NCBI RefSeq assembly: GCF_022811705.1 | Contig: NZ_CP094528.1 | Span: 2,356,001 to 2,420,000 of the forward strand | Origin: Agromyces larvae | GTDB lineage: Bacteria; Actinomycetota; Actinomycetes; Actinomycetales; Microbacteriaceae | Length of the DNA: 64,000 nt | Direction of reading: 5' to 3' | Part shown: positions 32,767-41,206 of the stretch, one piece after another | Layout: the number at the start of each line of letters is the position of its first letter | Position numbering within the stretch: position 1 is the first letter of the stretch | Notes under the pieces: model-generated | Seen by the model: the letters and a program-made list of their open reading frames with translations, nothing else | Database searches by the model: none | Told to the model about the DNA's origin: nothing | Made by a program: the position numbers and the translations under genes

Positions 32767-32772
32767 TACGAT
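32767..32772 (+). promoter_or_regulatory. -10 box of leaderless TetR gene
   Basis: TACGAT fits TANNNT and ends 6 nt before the ATG at 32779, which lacks a Shine-Dalgarno sequence. The operator at 32722-32747 lies over the -35 region. Confidence 0.5.
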
Positions 32773-32778
32773 TCCCGC

Positions 32779-33486
32779 ATGCCCTCCACGTCCTCCACCG
32801 CGACGGTCGAGCCCGGCGCATCCGGTGCATCCGGCGCATCCGGAGCATCCGCGACGCCCTCCCGCCCGCCGATCGCGACCGTCGGCCTCGAGTCCGCGCC
32901 CTCGTGGCTGAGCGAGCGACTCGAGACGCACGCCGACGCGCGCCGGGCGTTCGACGAGGCCCGCGAGACCTTCATCGCGGGCCGCCGCATCGACATGGGC
33001 GCGCTCGCGACCTCGCTCGGCGTCGATCGCACGTCGCTGTTCCGCTGGGTGGGCAACCGCGACGCACTGCTCAGCGAGGTGCTGTGGTCGCTGGCCATGC
33101 CGACCCTCGCGCAGGCCGAGGAGGCCGGTGACGAGGCCGGACTCGCGGGCGCCGAGCGGGTCGCCGCGATCCTCACCCACTTCGTCGCCGACCTGAACCG
33201 GGCCGACTACTTCCGCCAGTTCCTGCGGCGCGAGCCTGCGCGGGCGCTGCGGCTGCTCACCACGAAGGAGAGCGAGATCCAGCGCCGCTACCTCGCGACC
33301 GCCGAGTGGCTCGTGCGGCGCGACCTCGGCGAGACGCCGCTCGGCGGCGCGATCGACCCGGCGTCGCTCGCGTACCTGCTCGTGCGGGTGTCGGAGTCGT
33401 TCACCTACGCCGACCTCATCACCGGCGACCAGCCCAGCGCCGAGCGCGCACGGGTCGCGTTCCGCGTGCTGCTGCGGGCCGACTGA
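32779..33486 (+). CDS. TetR-family regulator of the beta-oxidation operon
   Basis: A 235-aa regulator. A disordered N-terminus includes a GAS-GAS-GAS-GAS tandem encoded by repeated GCATCC units (32818-32853). The HTH is at about 68-95 (GALATSLGVDRTSLFRWVGNRD), with FRW where the usual YxxF lies, as in QsdR-like TetRs. It probably binds the divergent palindrome and controls itself, acyl-CoA dehydrogenase and thiolase. A thioesterase gene follows 36 bp downstream on the same strand. Confidence 0.82.
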   Translation: MPSTSSTATVEPGASGASGASGASATPSRPPIATVGLESAPSWLSERLETHADARRAFDEARETFIAGRRIDMGALATSLGVDRTSLFRWVGNRDALLSEVLWSLAMPTLAQAEEAGDEAGLAGAERVAAILTHFVADLNRADYFRQFLRREPARALRLLTTKESEIQRRYLATAEWLVRRDLGETPLGGAIDPASLAYLLVRVSESFTYADLITGDQPSAERARVAFRVLLRAD

Positions 33487-33522
33487 ACCCCTGCCCCGAT
33501 CCCGACCCGAACGGATGCCCCG

Positions 33523-33936
33523 ATGACGCGCTGGCCCGACCGCCACCCCTTCCCGACCCGCTGGAACGACAACGACCAGTACGGGCACGTCAACAACGTG
33601 GTCTACTACGCCGCGATGGACACGGCCGTGAACGCGTGGATGATCCGCCACGGCGGGCTCGACCCGCACGGTGACGGGCCGATCGCGGTCGTGAAGGCGT
33701 CGTCGTGCGAGTACCACGCGTCGGCCTCGTACCCAGAAGAGCTCGAGGTCGGCATCGGCGTGGGCCGGCTCGGGCGCACCAGCGTCACCTGGTCGCTCGG
33801 GATCCTCCGGCCGGGTTCGGATGCCCCGATCGCCGAGGGCTCGTTCGTGCACGTGTTCGTCGGGGCCGACGACCGGCGGCCGGTGGACATCCCGGCAGGC
33901 GTGCGCGCCGCGATCGAGGCGCGGCTCGGCGCCTGA
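33523..33936 (+). CDS. Acyl-CoA thioesterase, 4-hydroxybenzoyl-CoA thioesterase type
   Basis: A 137-aa single hot-dog protein with the signature RWNDNDQYGHVNNVVYY near residues 13-28, in which the first Asp is the catalytic acid. It hydrolyses an acyl- or aroyl-CoA. It probably shares a transcript with the upstream TetR. No clear ribosome binding site precedes the ATG. Confidence 0.85.
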   Translation: MTRWPDRHPFPTRWNDNDQYGHVNNVVYYAAMDTAVNAWMIRHGGLDPHGDGPIAVVKASSCEYHASASYPEELEVGIGVGRLGRTSVTWSLGILRPGSDAPIAEGSFVHVFVGADDRRPVDIPAGVRAAIEARLGA

Positions 33937-33941
33937 GCCGC

Positions 33942-33990
33942 GTGCCGACCGTGCCGACCGGTGCCGACCGGTGCCGACCGGTGCCGACCG
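33942..33990. repeat. Five tandem GTGCCGACCG repeats
   Basis: One 9-bp and four perfect 10-bp copies of GTGCCGACC(G), directly after the thioesterase stop and directly before the long inverted-repeat element at 33992. It is non-coding. Confidence 0.85.
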
Positions 33991-33991
33991 G

Positions 33992-34077
33992 GTGCGCGGC
34001 GTAGGAGATTCGCAGCGACACGCCGATCGCCCGCCGGCATCCTCGGCGAGTCGCCGGGAATCTCCTACGCCGCGCAC
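33992..34077. repeat. 86-bp inverted-repeat element (MITE- or REP-like)
   Basis: Perfect 20-bp terminal arms GTGCGCGGCGTAGGAGATTC (33992-34011, complement at 34058-34077). Pairing continues with three mismatches for about 15 bp more, leaving a loop of about 16 nt. It fills most of the 312-bp gap between the thioesterase and the kinase gene. It has no coding capacity and may be a miniature mobile element or a strong hairpin. Confidence 0.75.
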
Positions 34078-34117
34078 GCGGTCAGGCCGGCACAGTCGGT
34101 TTCCGGCGGTCGCGGTA

Positions 34118-34137
34118 CATACCGACCGCGCGGTATG
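34118..34137. promoter_or_regulatory. Shared 20-bp operator, copy 2
   Basis: CATACCGACCGCGCGGTATG is the exact reverse complement of the site at 12982-13001. Its right arm overlaps a -10-like TATGCT, placing it on the promoter of the kinase, acyl-CoA dehydrogenase and acyl-CoA ligase operon. Confidence 0.8.
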
Positions 34138-34248
34138 CTGTCGAGGTGCGGCGGACGCCGGGCTCCGATCGGATGCCTCGCGCCGACGCCGGCACCACCT
34201 GATGACGAACGGCGCGCAGCGCCGCGAGACGACGAGAGGCGGTCGAGG

Positions 34249-35373
34249 ATGACCGACGTCCCTGGCCTGGACACCGCGGGGCTGACCCGCTGGATCGCGG
34301 CGGAGCATCCCGAGCTCGTGGCGGGCGACGACCCCGCCGCTCCGCTCACCGCGACCCTCATCGCCGGCGGGCGCAGCAACCTCACCTACCGCGTCGACGG
34401 CGCCGCGCGGCCGCTCGTGCTGCGCCGTCCGCCGCTCGGGCACGTGCTCTCGAGCGCGCACGACATGTTCCGCGAGCACCGGGTGATCGACGCGCTCCGG
34501 GGCTCGGCGGTGCCGGTACCCGACGCGATCGACGTCGTCGACGACACCGCCGAGGCGCGCGTGACCGGCACGCCGTTCTTCCTGATGGAGCGCGTCGAGG
34601 GTGTCGTGCTGAACGACCGCCGGCACAACGCCGGCCGGCCGCCCGCCGCGCTGCACCGACTCGGCCTCGAACTCGCCGAGGTGCTCGCCGAGCTGCACTC
34701 GGTCGATCCCGACCGGGTCGGCCTCGACGGGTTCGGCCGCGGCGACGGCTACCTCGACCGGCAGCTCGCGACCTGGCGGCGCCAGTACGACGCCAGCCGG
34801 TCGCGCGAGCTGCCCGCGCTCGACGAACTGCAGCACCGGCTCGGCGAGCGCCGCCCCGAGGCATCCGTCTCGACCCTGGTGCACGGCGACTACCGCCTCG
34901 ACAACGCGATCGTCGCCGGGCCGGTCGAGGCGCCGCGGATCGCGGCGATCCTCGACTGGGAGATGGCGACGATCGGCGACCCGCTCGTCGACCTCGGCAT
35001 GCTCGGCCTCTACTGGACCATCGCCGATCTGCCGGGCGGCTCCGGCATCGCGCCGAGCTCGGTCGACCCGGCGGCCGGCTACCCGTCGTTCGACGAGCTC
35101 GTCGACGCGTACGCGGCCCGGCTCGGCCGACGCGCACCCGACCTGGCGTGGTACCGGGCGTTCGCGGCGTACAAGCTCGCGGTGATCCTCGAGGGCATCC
35201 ACTTCCGGTTCCAGGCCGGCGGCACCGTCGGCGACGGCTTCGACCGCATCGGCGAGCTGGTCGAACCGCTCGCACGCGAGGGGCTGGCGTGGGCGACGAG
35301 GCGCGCAGCCACCGCGCCGGCAGCAGCCGCAACCCCGGCAGCCGCCGCGGCCTCGGCCGGAGGCATCCGCTGA
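34249..35373 (+). CDS. Aminoglycoside-phosphotransferase-fold kinase (ACAD10/11-like)
   Basis: A 374-aa kinase-fold protein with an N-lobe Lys-like site (RPLVLRRPP), the catalytic loop LVHGDYRLDNAIV near 208 and metal-binding ILDWEMATIGDPLVDLG near 230. This subgroup sits next to, or fused with, acyl-CoA dehydrogenases and is thought to phosphorylate 4-hydroxyacyl-CoAs for beta-oxidation, which fits here because an acyl-CoA dehydrogenase follows with a TGATG overlap. An antibiotic-resistance role is unlikely. The C-terminus is an Ala/Pro tail. Confidence 0.82.
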   Translation: MTDVPGLDTAGLTRWIAAEHPELVAGDDPAAPLTATLIAGGRSNLTYRVDGAARPLVLRRPPLGHVLSSAHDMFREHRVIDALRGSAVPVPDAIDVVDDTAEARVTGTPFFLMERVEGVVLNDRRHNAGRPPAALHRLGLELAEVLAELHSVDPDRVGLDGFGRGDGYLDRQLATWRRQYDASRSRELPALDELQHRLGERRPEASVSTLVHGDYRLDNAIVAGPVEAPRIAAILDWEMATIGDPLVDLGMLGLYWTIADLPGGSGIAPSSVDPAAGYPSFDELVDAYAARLGRRAPDLAWYRAFAAYKLAVILEGIHFRFQAGGTVGDGFDRIGELVEPLAREGLAWATRRAATAPAAAATPAAAAASAGGIR

Positions 35374-36638
35374 TGGATTTCGCACTCGACTCCCGCACCG
35401 CCGCCCTGCGCGACGAGGTGCGCGCCTTCGTGCGCGACGAGGCGATCCCCGCCGAGGCGGTGCTCGACGCCCAGCTCGCCGCGACGCCCGCCGAGTGGCG
35501 CTTCCGCCCGATCGTCGACGACCTGCGCGCCGCCGCCCGCGACCGCGGGCTCTGGAATCTGTTCCTGCCCGGCGAGCGCGGCGCGGGCCTCACGAACCTG
35601 CAGTACGCGCCCCTCGCCGAAGAGACCGGCTGGAGCCCGCGCCTCGCGCCGGTCGCGTTCAACTGCGCCGCCCCCGACACCGGCAACATGGAGCTGCTCG
35701 CCGAGTTCGGCACGCCCGCGCAGCAGGCCGAGTGGCTCGACCCGCTGCTCGACGCGCGCATCCGCTCGGCGTTCTGCATGACCGAGCCCGAGGTCGCCTC
35801 ATCGGATGCCACGAACATCGCGACCCGCATCCGCCGCGACGGCGACCACTACGTGGTCACCGGTCGCAAGTGGTGGTCGACGGGTGCGATGAACCCGGAT
35901 GCGCGGTTGCTCATCGTGATGGGCAAGACCGATCCGGATGCTCCGCGCCACCGCCGGCAGTCGATGATCCTGGTGCCGCGGGACGCTCCCGGGGTGCGGG
36001 TCGTGCGGCCGCTCACCGTGTTCGGCTACGACGACCGCGACCACGGCGGACATGCCGAGATCGTGTTCGACGAGGTGCGCGTGCCCGCCGCGAACCTGTT
36101 GGGCGGCGAGGGCGAGGGGTTCGCGATCGCGCAAGCGCGGCTCGGGCCGGGGCGCATCCACCACTGCATGCGCGCGATCGGCATGGCCGAGCGGGCGCTC
36201 GCGCTCGTCGGCGACCGGGCGCGCGAGCGCGTGGCGTTCGGGGTGCCGCTGGCCGAGCAGGGCGTCGTGCGCGAGTGGGTCGCCGAGGCGCGCGTCGAGA
36301 TCGAGGCGCTGCGACTGCTCGTGCTGAAGACCGCATGGCTCATGGACACCGTCGGCAACCGGCGGGCGATGACCGAGATCCAGGCGATCAAGATCGCCGT
36401 GCCCCGTGCGGTGCAGCGCATCGTCGACCGGGCCATCCAGGTGTTCGGCGCGGCTGGGCTGAGCGCCGACCAGCCGCTGGCCGAGCTCTACGCCGGCGCG
36501 CGTGCGCTGCGCCTGGCCGACGGACCCGACGAGGTGCACCTCGCCTCGCTCGGTCGGGCCGAACTGCGGGCCGAACTGCGGCATGCCGACCCCCGGCGTG
36601 CCGACCCCCGGCATGCCGACCACGCCGCGGGCGAGTGA
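35373..36638 (+). CDS. Acyl-CoA dehydrogenase (ACAD11-like)
   Basis: A 421-aa flavoprotein. Motifs: FCMTEPEVASSDATNI near 128-145, GRKWWSTGAMNPDARL, and a C-terminal domain with QVFGAAGLSADQPLAELYA. The KWWSTGA and EPEVASSDATN versions are characteristic of the ACAD10/11 group acting on hydroxylated or branched substrates. The start overlaps the kinase stop by one base. The last 20 residues are a short His-Ala-Asp-Pro-Arg repeat encoded by tandem CATGCCGACCCCCGG-like units. Confidence 0.88.
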   Translation: MDFALDSRTAALRDEVRAFVRDEAIPAEAVLDAQLAATPAEWRFRPIVDDLRAAARDRGLWNLFLPGERGAGLTNLQYAPLAEETGWSPRLAPVAFNCAAPDTGNMELLAEFGTPAQQAEWLDPLLDARIRSAFCMTEPEVASSDATNIATRIRRDGDHYVVTGRKWWSTGAMNPDARLLIVMGKTDPDAPRHRRQSMILVPRDAPGVRVVRPLTVFGYDDRDHGGHAEIVFDEVRVPAANLLGGEGEGFAIAQARLGPGRIHHCMRAIGMAERALALVGDRARERVAFGVPLAEQGVVREWVAEARVEIEALRLLVLKTAWLMDTVGNRRAMTEIQAIKIAVPRAVQRIVDRAIQVFGAAGLSADQPLAELYAGARALRLADGPDEVHLASLGRAELRAELRHADPRRADPRHADHAAGE

Positions 36639-36690
36639 CCCCGGCCCGAGGCATCCGACCACCACCCAACCCCAACGGAAGGAACCTGCA

Positions 36691-38286
36691 ATGACGCACT
36701 CCCCCGACCCCGCCGTCGACGGCGCCGGCTTCGGCACCCTCTCGGTCGCGAGCATCCTCGCCGAGACCGCGGCGCGGCACCCCGACCGGCCCGCCCTGCA
36801 CTTCATGGGCGCGACCACCACGTACGGCGATCTGTGGCAGCAGACCCGCGCCTACGCGGGCGCCCTCGCGGCCCGCGGCATCGGCCGCGGCGACCGGGTC
36901 GCGATCATCGTGCCGAACGTGCCCGACTTCGCGCGCGTCTACTACGCGGTGCTGTCGCTCGGCGCGGTCGTCGTGCCCGTGCACCTGCTGTTCAAGGCCG
37001 AGGAGATCGAGTACGTGCTGCGCGACTCGGGCGCCGACCTCGTCGTGGTCGCCGCACCCCTGCTCGGCGAGGCCGTGCCCGCCGCGACCGCCGCGGGCGT
37101 GCCGCTCGTGACCGTGCTGCTGCCCGCACCGGGCACCGTCGCGGGGGTGCCGCCGCTGCCGCGGCTCGAGGACGAGGCATCCGCGGCGACGCCCATCGAG
37201 CGTCACGTCGCGGTGCAACCGACCGATGCCGCGACAATCCTCTACACGAGCGGTACCACCGGGTTCCCGAAGGGCGCCGTCGGATCGCACCTCGCGGTCG
37301 TCGAGCAGGTGCACTGCTCGCTCATCGACTCGTTCGACATCAGGGCCGACGACGTCGTGTTCGGCGGGCTGCCGCTGTTCCACGCGTTCGGGCAGACCGC
37401 GGTGCTGAACATCGCGTTCCGGGTCGGCGCGTCGATCATCCTGCTGCCGAAGTTCGACCCCGACCAGGCCGTCGAGCTGCTCGTCGCGCACCGCGCGACG
37501 GTGTTCACGGCGGTGCCGACGATGTTCGTCGGGCTGATCGAGGCGGCCGGCCGCACCGAGGCGCGCCCGCCGCTGCGGTTCGCCGTGTCGGGCGGAGCGG
37601 CGCTGCCGGTCGCGGTGCTCGAGGCGTTCCGCGAGGCGTTCGCCGCCGACGTGCACGAGGGCTACGGCCTCACCGAGACCGCGCCGATCGTGTCGTCGAA
37701 CATCCTCGGCGAGCCGATCCGCCCGGGCACCGTCGGCCGCCCGCTCTGGGGCGTCGACGTCGCGGTCGCCGACCCCGAGGTCGAGGGCCGCATCGAGCTG
37801 CTCGCCGAGCCCGGCGCGCTCGGCGAGATCGTCGTGCGCGGGCACAACCTCATGAAGGGATACCTGGGCCGGCCCGACGCGACCGACGAGGTGATGGTCG
37901 ACGGGTGGTTCCGCACCGGCGACCTCGGCACCGTCGCCGACCGGGTCGTCACGATCGTCGACCGCAAGAAGGACATGATCGTGCGCAACGGCTACAACGT
38001 GTACCCGTCGGAGGTCGAGGCGGTGCTCGCACGCCACCCCCACGTCGCGCTGTCGGCCGTGTTCGGCGTCGACGACCACGTGCACGGCCAGGAGGTGCAC
38101 GCCGCCGTCATCGCGCACGACGGGCACGAGCTCGACGCCGACGAGGTCGTCGCGTTCGTGAAGGAGCGCCTCGCCGCCTACAAGTACCCGCGCGTCGTGC
38201 ACGTCGTCGACGAACTGCCGATCGGCGCGAGCGGCAAGGTGCTGAAGCGCTCGCTGGTGGAGCAGTTCGCCGGCGTCGCGAGCTGA
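36691..38286 (+). CDS. Long-chain/aryl acyl-CoA ligase (FadD-like)
   Basis: A 531-aa ANL-superfamily enzyme: phosphate-binding TILYTSGTTGFPKGA near 185, A5 motif GYGLTETAP near 325, and adenylate motifs GWFRTGDLG and DRKKDMIVRNGYNVYPSEVE near 410-445. The catalytic Lys is in GASGKVLKR near the end. It activates a carboxylic acid to its CoA thioester, the entry step for the neighbouring dehydrogenases. GGAAGGAACC lies before the ATG. It is the last gene of the operon starting at 34249. Confidence 0.92.
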   Translation: MTHSPDPAVDGAGFGTLSVASILAETAARHPDRPALHFMGATTTYGDLWQQTRAYAGALAARGIGRGDRVAIIVPNVPDFARVYYAVLSLGAVVVPVHLLFKAEEIEYVLRDSGADLVVVAAPLLGEAVPAATAAGVPLVTVLLPAPGTVAGVPPLPRLEDEASAATPIERHVAVQPTDAATILYTSGTTGFPKGAVGSHLAVVEQVHCSLIDSFDIRADDVVFGGLPLFHAFGQTAVLNIAFRVGASIILLPKFDPDQAVELLVAHRATVFTAVPTMFVGLIEAAGRTEARPPLRFAVSGGAALPVAVLEAFREAFAADVHEGYGLTETAPIVSSNILGEPIRPGTVGRPLWGVDVAVADPEVEGRIELLAEPGALGEIVVRGHNLMKGYLGRPDATDEVMVDGWFRTGDLGTVADRVVTIVDRKKDMIVRNGYNVYPSEVEAVLARHPHVALSAVFGVDDHVHGQEVHAAVIAHDGHELDADEVVAFVKERLAAYKYPRVVHVVDELPIGASGKVLKRSLVEQFAGVAS

Positions 38287-38341
38287 GGCGGGGCCGGGCC
38301 GGGCTGCCCCGGTCGGCCCCCGCGTCCGCCGGGCACGGTGT

Positions 38342-39286
38342 TCAGCGCGTCACGTCACCGCGATGCCGCGATGACGGCGGCCATCGCTTCGGCAGCCAGT
38401 CGCTCGTGCGTTCCACCACGATGTACGCGCCCGGCACGCTGTCGGGCTGCGTGTCGTCGGCGTCGTTGCCGCCGGCATGCAGCACCGCCAGCGCGATGGC
38501 GCGCGCGCGACGCAGCAGCTCACGGTCGCCGCGAACGGCGAACACCTGCTCGAGCTCGGCGAACAGGCGCTGCCGCTCGTGCTCGACCTCGACGAGCACC
38601 TCGGCCCGCACGGTCTCGAGCGCGGCGTCGATGCGGGCCGTGGATTCGGGATCGCGGATCCGGCCGAACCAGAAGACGATGACGGCGAGCACGAGGCCGA
38701 TCGCCCCGACGGCCAACCAGGTCCGCGTCGACGGGTCTACGCCCGACGCGAGGATCCACAGCAGCGCGAACCCGCCGAGCAGCACGCAGACGACGCCCGA
38801 CTGGAAGAAGGTGGGCCGTGCGACGGGCCGTCCGAGCGTGAGCATCGACGCGGCCAGCATCACCGTGCCGACGATCGCGGTGAGGAGTGCCCCGGTTCGG
38901 GGATCGGGTTCGAGCGCGTGCCCGCGATAGCCGATCCCGAGCAGCACGAGCGGCGCCACCATGCCGAGCACGCACACGAGCACCAGGACGGTGACCAGCC
39001 CGCCGCGGGGACTGCGGATGCCGTACCGAGCACGCAGCAGCGCTCCGACCCGTCGGTGCGCGCGATCCGAGACGGCGCGCGACTCGCGCCACACGCGGGC
39101 CGACTCGTCGCGGAGGCCGAGTTCGACGAACAGCGCGGACTCGATCTCGGCGCCGCTCAGCGGCCGCGACCCGCCGCCGTTGCTGCGCCGCCAGAACCAC
39201 GGTGCCGTGACTCGCTCTGCGAGCGCGTGTGCTTCGGCCGCCCGGTCGGCTGGTCGACCGGGATCTGCGGGCGCAGCATCCGTCAT
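38342..39286 (-). CDS. Four-helix membrane protein of unknown function
   Basis: A 314-aa protein. The acidic/polar N-terminus (about 1-90) is followed by helices at about 97-120, 132-150, 160-180 and 188-205, then a long charged, coiled-coil-prone C-terminal region (LETVRAEVLVEVEHERQRLF, about 220-275). I do not recognise the family. It is convergent with the acyl-CoA ligase (55-bp gap). Confidence 0.6.
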   Translation of the reverse strand: MTDAAPADPGRPADRAAEAHALAERVTAPWFWRRSNGGGSRPLSGAEIESALFVELGLRDESARVWRESRAVSDRAHRRVGALLRARYGIRSPRGGLVTVLVLVCVLGMVAPLVLLGIGYRGHALEPDPRTGALLTAIVGTVMLAASMLTLGRPVARPTFFQSGVVCVLLGGFALLWILASGVDPSTRTWLAVGAIGLVLAVIVFWFGRIRDPESTARIDAALETVRAEVLVEVEHERQRLFAELEQVFAVRGDRELLRRARAIALAVLHAGGNDADDTQPDSVPGAYIVVERTSDWLPKRWPPSSRHRGDVTR

Positions 39287-39356
39287 CGTCGGTGCTCACC
39301 CTCCCTGCCGTGGACCGACACGGCCCGGCCATCCTACGGGCGTCCGTGGGTGCGGC

Positions 39357-39623
39357 TCAGTCCGAGCGTCGTCGTGCTGCAATCTCAGCTCGGTGTTCCA
39401 CGACCCAGTCGGCGAGGGCGGACAGCGGCACGAGCAGACTCTCGCCGAGCGGGGTGAGGCGGTATTCGACGCTGAGAGGGGTGGTCGGGAACACCTCCCG
39501 GTGCACCAGCCCATCGGCCTCCAGACCGCGCAAGGTTCTCGTCAGCATCCGTTGGCTGATGCTCTCGATGCCGCGGTGTGACCGACTCGACACCTCATCC
39601 GATCTCCCGTCCTGCCCGCCCAC
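39357..39623 (-). pseudogene. HxlR-family regulator, N-terminally truncated
   Basis: The C-terminal two thirds of a winged-helix HxlR protein is clear (GIESISQRMLTRTLRGLEAD, HREVFPTTPLSVEYRLTPLG, ADWVVEH). The first 35-40 family residues, including the Cys and first helices, are replaced by an unrelated Arg/Ser-rich lead that overlaps the opposite gene. The likely cause is a deletion that fused it to the SDR remnant next door. Confidence 0.7.
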
Positions 39624-39820
39624 GGGTGGTCGTCGTCAGCGGCGGCACCGACGGCATGGGGCGTGCCCTCGCCCTCGCTCGGCTGGAGCGCGGCGACACC
39701 GTCGTCGCCCTGGGCAGCAACCCGACGAAGGGTCGGCAGCTCCTCGCGGCCGCTGACGACGCCGAGCGCCTCGCGGGGATCACCGGGTCTCTCCTCGCGA
39801 CCATCCGTGGGCGGTCGTGA
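39578..39820 (+). pseudogene. Short-chain dehydrogenase, C-terminally truncated
   Basis: 80 codons: VVVVSGGTDGMGRALALA and GDTVVALGSNPTKGRQLL are a standard SDR N-terminus with the cofactor Gly motif. Coding similarity ends near residue 60 and a stop follows, so the catalytic half is missing. SDR and HxlR genes often stand divergently; here both are cut and overlapping, consistent with deletions at the locus. Confidence 0.7.
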
Positions 39821-39856
39821 CGGCGATCGATCGTGCAGCTGCGAGCGGACGCCGCA

Positions 39857-39887
39857 CGGGCCGGCCCTCTCGTGGAGGGCCGGCCCG
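39857..39887. terminator. Terminator hairpin of the branched-chain ABC operon
   Basis: A perfect 13-bp stem CGGGCCGGCCCTC and its complement around a TCGTG loop, 21 bp downstream of the substrate-binding protein stop. A short TT follows on the plus side. Confidence 0.75.
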
Positions 39888-39908
39888 TTCCGGGTGCGCC
39901 GTGAGGGT

Positions 39909-41204
39909 TCAGTCGCCCGTCGGCACTCCGGCGTTCTCGACCGGCACGTCCTCGGGCTCGACCGCCTCGACGGTGTCGCCGTCGAGCACGTACGTCGCGC
40001 CGACGAAGTCCTGCACGCCCTGGTCGACGGTCGTGATGCCGACGCCGAGGTAGGCGGCGTGGCTGTCGGCCGAGAACGCGAGCGGCACGATGCCGTTGCC
40101 GACCAGGTCGCCCGACGTGATGGCGTCGACGATGCCCTGCCGGGTGGGGTGCTCGCCGGCGCGCGCGAGCGCCTCGGCGAACAGGTAGCCGACGCTCATG
40201 CCGTAGACGGTGTTGCCGGTGAACGGCGCGCCGTCGTTGTACTCGTCGTTGATCTGCTGGAACAGCGCGACCCACTCGCCCGAGGGGCTGAACGGCAGGT
40301 AGTTCGACGACGTGAAGCCCTGGAGCAGCTTCGGGCCGAGGTCTTCGCCGAGGTAGCCGACGAGCGTCGGGTAGTCGCCGCCCGACGACGACGAGTACCA
40401 CTGCGGGAACCAGCCGAGCTTCGCGGCGGTGCCCACGGCGAGCGCGGTGAACCCGTTGATGGTCGCGAGCAGGTTGATCTCGCAGCCGGCGGCCTGCATG
40501 GCGCCGATCTGCGCGGTCACGTCCTGGTTCGACACCGAGTACCGCTCGATGTGCGCGAGCCCGCCCTCGCCGAGGACGAGTTCGGCGCCTTCGATGAACT
40601 CGTCGCCGAAGTCGTCGTCCTGGCCGAGCAGGCACACGGTCGCATCGGGCGCCTGGTCTTCGGCGTACTGCGCGAGCGCGGCCCCCTCGACGACGTAGTC
40701 GGCGTTGAATCCGAAGGTCCACGGGTAGGTCTCGGGCTGGTTCCAGCTCGTCGAACCGGATGCCACGAACAGGTCGGGCACCTCGTTCTGGTTGAGGAAG
40801 TCGAGCACGGCGGTGTGCGTGGGCGTGCCGAGGCCGTTCAGGATGGCGAACACCTCGTCCTCCTGCACGAGTTCGCGCACAACGGTCTGCGTGGTCGCCG
40901 GGTTGTAGCCGTCGTCCTTCACGAGGTACTCGATGGTGCGGCCGTTGATGCCGCCCTGGTCGTTGACGTAGTCGAAGTACGCCTTCGTGGCGGCCGAGAT
41001 CGACGAGTACCCGGCGGCGGCCGGGCCCGTGAGCGGCGTGTGCGTGCCGATCGTCACGGTGTCGTCGGTGATGCCGGGTGCGGCCGCGGCTTCGCCGCCG
41101 CCCGAGACGGCGGCGGGCGAGCTGCAGGCGGCGAGGGCGGCGACGAGCGCGGCCGACGTGGTGAGCGCCGCGAGGGTGCGGCGGCGGGGTGTGCTGTGGA
41201 ACAT
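39909..41204 (-). CDS. Branched-chain amino acid-type ABC substrate-binding lipoprotein
   Basis: A 431-aa lipoprotein (lipobox LAAC after a basic start) of the periplasmic-binding type I fold: ITDDTVTIGTHTPLTGPAAAG, then DDGYNPATTQTVVRELVQEDEVFAI. It captures the ligand for the LivHMGF transporter. With acyl-CoA genes in the same proposed regulon, the ligand may be an aromatic or short/branched acid rather than an amino acid. The ATG at 41204 follows GAGAGGTG and lies 2 nt after the permease stop. It is last in the operon. Confidence 0.9.
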   Translation of the reverse strand: MFHSTPRRRTLAALTTSAALVAALAACSSPAAVSGGGEAAAAPGITDDTVTIGTHTPLTGPAAAGYSSISAATKAYFDYVNDQGGINGRTIEYLVKDDGYNPATTQTVVRELVQEDEVFAILNGLGTPTHTAVLDFLNQNEVPDLFVASGSTSWNQPETYPWTFGFNADYVVEGAALAQYAEDQAPDATVCLLGQDDDFGDEFIEGAELVLGEGGLAHIERYSVSNQDVTAQIGAMQAAGCEINLLATINGFTALAVGTAAKLGWFPQWYSSSSGGDYPTLVGYLGEDLGPKLLQGFTSSNYLPFSPSGEWVALFQQINDEYNDGAPFTGNTVYGMSVGYLFAEALARAGEHPTRQGIVDAITSGDLVGNGIVPLAFSADSHAAYLGVGITTVDQGVQDFVGATYVLDGDTVEAVEPEDVPVENAGVPTGD

Positions 41205-41206
41205 GA

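Noticed and set aside
34249..35373. Aminoglycoside resistance kinase
   Set aside because: Fold is shared, but the operon with acyl-CoA dehydrogenase and CoA ligase and the ACAD10/11-like motifs point to acyl metabolism.
38331..38347. GCACGGTGTTCAG, similar to the hairpin arm at 11669-11681, as a shared repeat
   Set aside because: Only one arm is present and it overlaps the stop of the 38342 gene; chance or partial similarity.
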